From assembly GCA_020072925.1 (NCBI GenBank), contig JAIQGA010000012.1, positions 1 through 37,546 on the forward strand: 37,546 bases of DNA, in the 5' to 3' direction. Positions 33,048-37,546 of this stretch are shown piece by piece. Source of the DNA: Terriglobia bacterium (GTDB lineage: Bacteria > Acidobacteriota > Terriglobia > UBA7540). Numbering within the stretch: the first letter of the stretch is position 1; every line of letters starts with the position of its first letter. The translations under genes were made by a program, and so were the position numbers. Under the pieces are notes generated by a model, which was not told where the DNA came from, made no database searches, and saw nothing but the letters and a program-made list of their open reading frames with translations.

Positions 33048-33422
33048 TTAAGCGGCGAGCTTACGCTTCGTGTTGACGACAATGCGTGTCAGCACTGAAA
33101 CAATCTCCTCGGTTTCGTGGATCAGTGGCTTCAGTTTGGCATCTGTCACGATGTCGGACTCTGAAAGCAAGCGTAGCCAGTACAGGCTTTCCCTGGCTTC
33201 CTTTTGAGCGATTCCCAGTTTATGGATAAAGTCGGCGCGGCTTTCACTTGCCTGTGCTTCCTCGACGTTTGCACCCACCGAGCACGCCGCGCGCAAGTAC
33301 TGTTTGCCCAAGATCCACCCCGCTCCATCTTTCCCCTTTTGAAGGAACTGGTAGAGCCGTATGGCACGCAGGGCGTATTGAAACGAGCGCTCGCGTATGT
33401 CCACTGGATGCGCGTGTCTCAT
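33048..33422 (-). CDS. four-helix bundle protein (S23/IVS family)
   Basis: A 124-residue protein of the four-helix bundle family (TIGR02436, PF05635), known from intervening sequences in 23S rRNA genes of some bacteria and as Avd-like partners of diversity-generating retroelements. Motifs: RSFQYALRAIRLYQFL (helix 1), AACSVGANVEEAQASES (SIGANxxE motif), then HKLGIAQKEARESLYWLRLL (EA.E..YWL). The ATG at 33422 fits the family start (MRHAHPVDIRERSF), with AGGTG upstream; an earlier in-frame start adds 18 residues. No rRNA, reverse transcriptase or variable-repeat target is present. It lies between recX and alaS, which are neighbours in many bacteria, so it looks inserted. Role unknown. Confidence 0.85.
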   Translation of the reverse strand: MRHAHPVDIRERSFQYALRAIRLYQFLQKGKDGAGWILGKQYLRAACSVGANVEEAQASESRADFIHKLGIAQKEARESLYWLRLLSESDIVTDAKLKPLIHETEEIVSVLTRIVVNTKRKLAA

Positions 33423-33492
33423 GGAATTCACCTGATTGGACCCCGGACCCACTGAGATCCTCCTCCGCAATCTCACTTTTCACAGCTTCAAT

Positions 33493-33520
33493 TCACCATT
33501 CACTATTCACCATTCACTAT
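33493..33520. repeat. right heptamer array, inverted, overlapping the recX end
   Basis: TCACCAT, TCACTAT, TCACCAT, TCACTAT, which is the reverse complement of the units at 33003-33030. Over 23 bases the two arrays are identical when one is inverted. The last unit supplies the TAG stop codon of recX (33517-33519 on the minus strand). Confidence 0.88.
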
Positions 33521-34050
33521 TCCGACCCTTCCTTGACCTCGTCCATGTCCGCGGCGCTCACCTCCTCCGAAACTGGTTGCAGCTCCGGTCGTGATCGCAC
33601 GGCTTTCATAATATCATCGGCGCGGAATCCCTGGCGCAGCAAGCTCTGGCAGAGGGAGGCGAGACGGCTGGAGGTAACGGGCCGGCGCAGGGTGCGGATC
33701 TTCTTCTCCAGGGCGCGTGCCAGGAGGTCGGCCTCGGGGGTTTCCTCGAAGGCCTGATCGAGCGCGGGCTCGATGGCGCGGTAATCAACCAGCTTGGCTT
33801 TCAGCTCGCGCCGGACGCGGTACCGCCCGAAGCCGCGATGGCGCGCCAAGGCGGAAGCGTATTGTTCAGCAAACTTGCGATCGTCGAGGTAACCGAGTTG
33901 GCGAAGGCGGGCGAGAGCCGCGCCGACGCCCGCGTGGCCGGGGAATTTCCGCTCCAGTGCGCGCCGCAATTCCGCCACAGAATAGGCGCGGCGCGCCAGC
34001 ATGCGCAGCGCGGTGGCGTACGGGTCCGGCGCGGGTTTATTTCTTGCCAA
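33517..34050 (-). CDS. recX: regulatory protein RecX
   Basis: A 177-residue RecX, which binds and restrains RecA filaments. It has the three-helix repeat pattern: YATALRMLARRAYSVAELRRALER, VGAALARLRQLGYLDDRKFAEQYASAL, FGRYRVRRELKAKLVDYRAIEPAL. The start is a TTG that overlaps the pilT end by 14 bases, with GGAG upstream inside pilT. recA, its usual neighbour, is not in this position. The stop codon TAG is part of the heptamer repeat, so the C-terminal residues (MDEVKEGSE) may have been altered by the insertion of the cassette. Length is normal for RecX. Confidence 0.9.
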   Translation of the reverse strand: MARNKPAPDPYATALRMLARRAYSVAELRRALERKFPGHAGVGAALARLRQLGYLDDRKFAEQYASALARHRGFGRYRVRRELKAKLVDYRAIEPALDQAFEETPEADLLARALEKKIRTLRRPVTSSRLASLCQSLLRQGFRADDIMKAVRSRPELQPVSEEVSAADMDEVKEGSE

Positions 34051-35101
34051 ACCGGTCCACTCCGGCGCGGGCCTTTTCCATTTCCTCGCGAGCGGCGTCG
34101 GCGGAGAGGTCGTAGATCGACTGATCGAACGTCTGCATGCCGTACTGCGACGTGCCCTGGGCGATGGCGTCGTGGATCAGGCGCGTCTTATCGGGATTGA
34201 TGATGCAATCGCGGATGTATTCCGTGGCGATCAAGACCTCGACGGCGGGCACGCGCCCGATGCCGTCGGACTTCCGCATCAGCCGCTGGGAGAGCACGGC
34301 CTTGAGGGTGCTGGCCAACTGCAGGCGGATCTGTTTCTGCTCCGGCGGTGGAAAGACGGCGATGATGCGCTGCACGGTTTCCGTGGCGTCCAGGGTGTGC
34401 AAGGTGGAGAACACCAGGTGGCCGGTTTCCGCGGCCAGCAATGCAGTCTGGATGGTTTCCAGGTCGCGCATTTCGCCCACCAAGATGTCATCGGGGTCCT
34501 GGCGGAGGGCGGCGCGCAGTGCCGAGCCGAAACTCGGCGTGTCCACCTCCACCTCACGCTGGTTGACGAACCCTTTCTTGTCGCGGTGCAGAAATTCGAT
34601 GGGGTCCTCGATGGTGATAATGTGGTCGGTTCGCGTGGAGTTGATGCGATCGATCATGGCGGCCAGGCTGGTGGACTTGCCGCTGCCGGTGGTGCCGGTG
34701 ACCAGCACCAGGCCGCGATATTCCTGGCAGATACCGTCAATGACCTTGGGCAAATACAGTTCTTCCAGCGTGCGAATCTTGGTGGGAATGACGCGGAGCA
34801 CCATGCCGACGTTGCCGCGCTGCTGAAACACGTTGACGCGGAACCGGCCCAGGCCCGCCACGCCGTAGGCCATATCCAACTCGGCATTCTCTTTGAACTT
34901 CTGTTTCTGCCGGTTGGTCATCATGCTGAAGGCCATGTTCACCATTTCCTCGCTGGAGACGCGCGAGTACTGCGTCAGGGAACGAAGCTCTCCGTCCACG
35001 CGGAGGTAGGGATAGTTCCCGACTTTCAGGTGCAGGTCGGAAGCCTTGTTCTCGCAGGCCGTACGCAGAAGCGTGTCGATGTTCATGCCATCGGTGCTCA
35101 T
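34037..35101 (-). CDS. pilT: type IV pilus retraction ATPase PilT
   Basis: A 354-residue hexameric ATPase of the secretion superfamily, which powers pilus retraction in twitching motility. The N-terminal PAS-like region is followed by the core with Walker A GTTGSGKST, Asp box TIEDPIEFLH, Walker B LRQDPDDILVGEMRD and His box HLVFSTLHT. The C-terminal PilT motif reads AVEVLIATEYIRD. The ATG at 35101 is chosen because GAGGAA precedes it, although the frame is open 48 bases upstream. It overlaps recX by 14 bases, so the two are translationally coupled. PilZ at 2597 may be related. Other pil genes are not in the window. Confidence 0.96.
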   Translation of the reverse strand: MSTDGMNIDTLLRTACENKASDLHLKVGNYPYLRVDGELRSLTQYSRVSSEEMVNMAFSMMTNRQKQKFKENAELDMAYGVAGLGRFRVNVFQQRGNVGMVLRVIPTKIRTLEELYLPKVIDGICQEYRGLVLVTGTTGSGKSTSLAAMIDRINSTRTDHIITIEDPIEFLHRDKKGFVNQREVEVDTPSFGSALRAALRQDPDDILVGEMRDLETIQTALLAAETGHLVFSTLHTLDATETVQRIIAVFPPPEQKQIRLQLASTLKAVLSQRLMRKSDGIGRVPAVEVLIATEYIRDCIINPDKTRLIHDAIAQGTSQYGMQTFDQSIYDLSADAAREEMEKARAGVDRFGKK

Positions 35102-35189
35102 AGTGGGTTCCTCGCCAGGAAACGTCCCAGGTTGGCAAGAAGTTAGCACACGGCGGAGGGAGAGTCAAAGGCAGAAGTCGGGAGAAGGA

Positions 35190-35307
35190 AGTCAAAAGTC
35201 AAAGGTCAAAAGGCAAATGGCAAAGGGGAAGAAAAGAAAGCGTCAAAGATGAAAGCTGACGGCTGAGAGCTAAAGGCGCAACGCTGAAAGCTGTCAGCCG
35301 TCACCTG
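35190..35307. repeat. 7-bp periodic repeat in two sub-arrays (AGTCAAA and AAAGCTG types)
   Basis: First sub-array 35190-35231: AGTCAAA, AGTCAAA, GGTCAAA, AGGCAAA, TGGCAAA, GGGGAAG. Second 35252-35307: AAAGCTG, ACGGCTG, AGAGCTA, AAGGCGC, AACGCTG, AAAGCTG, TCAGCCG, TCACCTG. TGACGGCTGA (35257-35266) and TCAGCCGTCA (35294-35303) are perfect inverted repeats, so the second can fold. Lies between pilT and ilvE and ends four bases before the ilvE stop codon. Confidence 0.78.
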
Positions 35308-35311
35308 TCCT

Positions 35312-36259
35312 CTAGACTCTCCCCGCGGCGACGGGCTGGTTGCAGAGGGTCAGCCAGCCGTGCTTATCCTCGCTGCGGCCCTGCACGATGGCCAGGAAAC
35401 GCTCCTGGAGGCCTCGGGTAACCGGGCCAGGCTCGCCTTTCCCGACCACGATGCGGTCAACGGAGCGGATGGGAGTAATTTCGGCGGCGGTGCCGGTGAA
35501 GAACAGCTCATCGGCCAGGTAGAGCATTTCGCGCGTGATGGATTGTTCGGTCACAGAAATGCCGATTTCCTGGGCCAGCGTCATCACCGAGTCACGGGTG
35601 ATACCAGGCAGCACGCAGGAAGACAGCGAGGGCGTGATCATCTTGCCGTCTGTGACCATGAAAATGTTCTCACCACTGCCTTCGCTGACGTAGCCCGAGG
35701 CGTCCAGGGAGATGCCTTCGACGTATCCGTTGGTGAGGGCTTCCATCTTGATGAGCTGGGCGTTCATGTAGTTGGCGGCGGCCTTCGCCATGGCGGGCAG
35801 GGTATTGGGCGCGATCCGCTGCCAGGAGGAAACGCAAACGTCCACGCCCAGGCGGAGGGCTTCATCGCCGAGGTATTTTCCCCATTCCCACGCCAGCAGA
35901 TAGATCTCGATGGGATTCTTCATGGGGTTGACGCCAACTTCGCCGTAACCGCGAAAGACGATGGGCCGGAGATAGCAGTGCTTGATGTTGTTGACGCGCA
36001 CGAGTTCGATCAGAGCCTGCGAGATCTGCTCGCGCGTGTAAGGCAGCTCCATGCGATAAATCTTGCAGGAGTTCACCAGCCGGTCGGTATGCTCCTTCAA
36101 GCGGAAGATACTGGGGCCCTGCGGGGTCTCGTAGCAGCGGACGCCTTCGAAGAGGCAGGAGGCGTAACTGACCACGTGCGACGCCACGTGGATCGTGGCC
36201 TCGTCCCAGGGAATGAACTTGCCGTTGTGCCAGACTTTCGGGAAGTAGTTGACCGCCAT
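35312..36259 (-). CDS. ilvE: branched-chain amino acid aminotransferase
   Basis: A 315-residue fold-type IV PLP enzyme of BCAT type I, which transfers an amino group between glutamate and the branched-chain 2-oxo acids. VVSYASCLFEGVRCYET and RLKEHTDRL are N-terminal family motifs. PLP Lys lies in AMAKAAANYMNAQLIK. YVSEGSGENIFMVTDG and LPGITRDSVMTLAQE follow, then DELFFTGTAAEITPI near the end. All are intact, and length is normal (E. coli IlvE 309). GAGGAG stands before the ATG. It is convergent to nothing and precedes pilT across a repeat array. Confidence 0.95.
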   Translation of the reverse strand: MAVNYFPKVWHNGKFIPWDEATIHVASHVVSYASCLFEGVRCYETPQGPSIFRLKEHTDRLVNSCKIYRMELPYTREQISQALIELVRVNNIKHCYLRPIVFRGYGEVGVNPMKNPIEIYLLAWEWGKYLGDEALRLGVDVCVSSWQRIAPNTLPAMAKAAANYMNAQLIKMEALTNGYVEGISLDASGYVSEGSGENIFMVTDGKMITPSLSSCVLPGITRDSVMTLAQEIGISVTEQSITREMLYLADELFFTGTAAEITPIRSVDRIVVGKGEPGPVTRGLQERFLAIVQGRSEDKHGWLTLCNQPVAAGRV

Positions 36260-36753
36260 GGTGACTCCTCAATTGCGAATTCCACGCCCTGCGCGCTCGC
36301 TCGGGTCGCCTGCAAAAGGCCCTGAGCGTTGCGCGGAAAAATTATAGCATGGCGGTTTCGCCGGTCACGGGGAATTTCCCGTTGCGCGTGGAATTGGCTC
36401 TCTGTTTTCGCGCAGATTTGGCCGGGCAGGGCGAACCGGGGCCCGCAGGTTTGTCACCCGTCGAGCACGCACTCGCATAGAGTGAAATCCGCGCCGCACT
36501 CCAGGGTTTGCCACCGCCTACTTTAGAGGGAATTCCGCGAAGCAGGAACGAAGGTGTTCGCAAGCCGCTCGCAGCCCGGTCTTCAGGCGCTCCAATAGAG
36601 ACTCCATCCTATCCCTGTTCCTCACGATGCGCGCTCGCCGCCTCCAACTCACAGAAGATTTGTTTATGCTAGCAACCAAAATTTTCTTCTTGCATCTATG
36701 GAGAGTGTAGTGACAAAGTGTCCACTACGGTCGGAGACGGCAGGTCCGACGAC
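36260..36753. other. divergent gap between ilvE and the right-end small gene
   Basis: About 490 bases with no convincing gene on either strand. It must hold the leftward ilvE promoter (see 36341-36368) and a rightward promoter; TATGCT at 36665-36670 is a possible -10 for the latter. A frame that would add 12 residues to the small gene opens with a GTG at 36718. Confidence 0.45.
36341..36368 (-). promoter_or_regulatory. candidate promoter of ilvE
   Basis: Minus strand: exact TATAAT (36341-36346) with GTGACC (36363-36368; 4 of 6) 16 bases upstream. Predicted start about 75 bases before the ilvE ATG. Confidence 0.45.
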
Positions 36754-37176
36754 ATGGCTTTTATTCGAAAACGCGGCCAATCTTATTATCTCGTTCATAA
36801 CGTGCGGGAGCAGGGACGCATCCGCCAGATTCATCTGGCCTGTCTGGGCCGTCGGCCGCGCATCAGTGAAGACGTCATCGAGGGTGTCACATCAAAACAT
36901 CCGTTCGTGCGGGTTGATTGGAAGGAGTTGAAGGAGAAAACCTCGCGAGACTTGGTTCAGCCCTTCGAGAACAACTCGCAGTACCTCCGGGATTTGCTCA
37001 ATGCGGTGCGGAATCTTCATATGGATCTTGCGGATTTGCCTTTACCACTGTTGGAAATGACCAAAGACCGGGAAACGTCGGCGCATTTCGTTTCCGGCCT
37101 CAAGTTGCTACGAGCAACCCTGGATGTGAAGCTGAACCAGCTTCGCAAGGTGCGGACACCGCCCTATCGCGCTTAG
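36754..37176 (+). CDS. small protein upstream of a Clp-type ATPase
   Basis: A 140-residue protein. The N-terminal 30 residues (MAFIRKRGQSYYLVHN, then IHLACLGR) resemble the start of IS1634-type transposases and of other small proteins with the RKxxxxYYLV pattern, a DNA-binding-like hairpin. The rest is predicted helical (SQYLRDLLNAVRNLHMDLADL, LKLLRATLDVKLNQL) and no transposase catalytic residues follow. The ATG at 36754 is chosen because the recognisable N-terminus starts here; a GTG at 36718 with a purine-rich site upstream is the alternative. It precedes the ATPase gene by 26 bases, so the two are probably one operon. Confidence 0.55.
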   Translation: MAFIRKRGQSYYLVHNVREQGRIRQIHLACLGRRPRISEDVIEGVTSKHPFVRVDWKELKEKTSRDLVQPFENNSQYLRDLLNAVRNLHMDLADLPLPLLEMTKDRETSAHFVSGLKLLRATLDVKLNQLRKVRTPPYRA

Positions 37177-37202
37177 GCGGCTAGGGCAGGGAAAGGATGA
37201 TT

Positions 37203-37546
37203 ATGGGTGGACGTCAAACGATCCTCGATCCGTCTATGAATAGCCCGGAGGTACGGGACTTTGAGAAAGCGCTTCGCCAGCGAGTGGTGGGCCAGGAGCG
37301 CGCGGTCCGTCGACTGGCGCGTGTCTACCAGGTGTATCTGGCCGGACTCTCGACCACCGGACGGCCCATTGTCAACTTACTCTTCCTCGGCCCCACTGGT
37401 TCCGGGAAGACCCGGCTGGTGGAAGCGACAGCGGAAGTCTTGCTGGGGAACGTGCGTGCCGTGGTCAAGATCGATTGCGCCGAATTCCAGCATAGCCACG
37501 AGATTGCCAAGCTGATCGGCTCGCCTCCCGGATACCTGGGCCACCG
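37203..37546 (+). CDS. Clp/Hsp100 D2-like AAA+ ATPase, N-terminal part, cut by window end
   Basis: 114 residues are visible before the window ends. They begin directly with the linker and second ATPase module of ClpA/ClpB/ClpC: FEKALRQRVVGQERAVRRLARV matches the L-x-x-R-V-x-G-Q-D/E box that opens D2, FLGPTGSGKTRLVEA holds Walker A, and IDCAEFQHSHEIAKLIGSPPGYLGH matches the conserved xxMSEYxExHxVxxLIGxPPGYVG block. No N domain or D1 precedes it, since the ATG at 37203 stands 26 bases after the preceding stop. So this is a D2-only Clp protein. It complements the D1-only ClpC-like protein at 16429-17916 in the same window, although on the other strand and far away. Confidence 0.85.
   Translation, partial: MGGRQTILDPSMNSPEVRDFEKALRQRVVGQERAVRRLARVYQVYLAGLSTTGRPIVNLLFLGPTGSGKTRLVEATAEVLLGNVRAVVKIDCAEFQHSHEIAKLIGSPPGYLGH

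Noticed and set aside
33048-33422. Four-helix-bundle gene as a 23S rRNA intervening sequence
   Set aside because: There is no rRNA gene here; it stands between two protein genes.
33003-33520. Heptamer arrays as a CRISPR array
   Set aside because: Units are 7 bases long and contiguous, with no spacers and no cas genes.
34001-35146. 381-residue frame antisense to pilT
   Set aside because: PilT motifs are intact on the other strand.
35360-36325. 321-residue frame antisense to ilvE
   Set aside because: IlvE motifs are intact on the minus strand; this is a coding shadow.
36754-37176. IS1634-type transposase
   Set aside because: Only the first 30 residues resemble it; no catalytic region or terminal inverted repeats are present.

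Overview
This is about 37.5 kb of GC-rich chromosome, most likely from an acidobacterium. The assignment is inferred from gene content: secreted proteins of acidobacterial type, an ECF sigma / anti-sigma / DUF4097 cassette, SpoIVB-type S55 peptidase, beta-propeller, FecR-like, Gfo/Idh and GH31 proteins, and a PilT/PilZ motility set. There is no rRNA operon, CRISPR array, integrase or complete insertion sequence. One tRNA gene is present.

Layout. 1-5.0 kb: the 3' part of a class III aminotransferase, a thymidylate synthase-fold protein, a secreted protein, a PilZ protein with a partner, and a Tat-exported Gfo/Idh oxidoreductase. 5.1-7.8 kb: a GDP-mannose/UDP-glucose dehydrogenase, then a FecR-like secreted protein with its own consensus sigma-70 promoter and a strong terminator. 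7.9-16 kb (minus strand): aroK with a secreted protein; the ECF sigma, zinc-finger anti-sigma and DUF4097 operon; a large beta-propeller protein behind an S55 peptidase. 16.1-18 kb: a lone gpV/gp5-type OB-fold protein converging on a ClpC-like protein that stops after its first ATPase domain. 18.2-24 kb: a secreted GH31 glycosidase, a secreted RraA-like protein, a PIG-L deacetylase, a frameshifted TPR pseudogene and tRNA-Thr(CGU). 24.3-29.5 kb (minus): a membrane-anchored protein, an AMIN/Amidase_3 cell-wall amidase, a lytic transglycosylase with a structured leader, and gpmA. 29.7-36.3 kb (minus): a coiled-coil protein, alaS, a four-helix-bundle cassette, recX, pilT and ilvE. At the right edge a small gene precedes the start of a second Clp-type ATPase, cut off by the window end.

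Most notable. (1) Five intergenic sites carry degenerate 7-bp-periodic tandem repeats, each with its own heptamer. One pair is inverted and flanks the four-helix-bundle gene, which sits between recX and alaS; the repeat supplies the recX stop codon. (2) A ClpC N-domain + D1 protein has lost the arginine fingers, the pore-loop tyrosine and the Walker B aspartate and has no D2. A separate Clp D2-like ATPase begins 20 kb away. (3) Three copies of a ~90-bp palindromic dispersed repeat are present. (4) The lytic transglycosylase leader has two mutually exclusive pairings around its ribosome binding site. Functions are assigned by reading motifs; no database search was possible.
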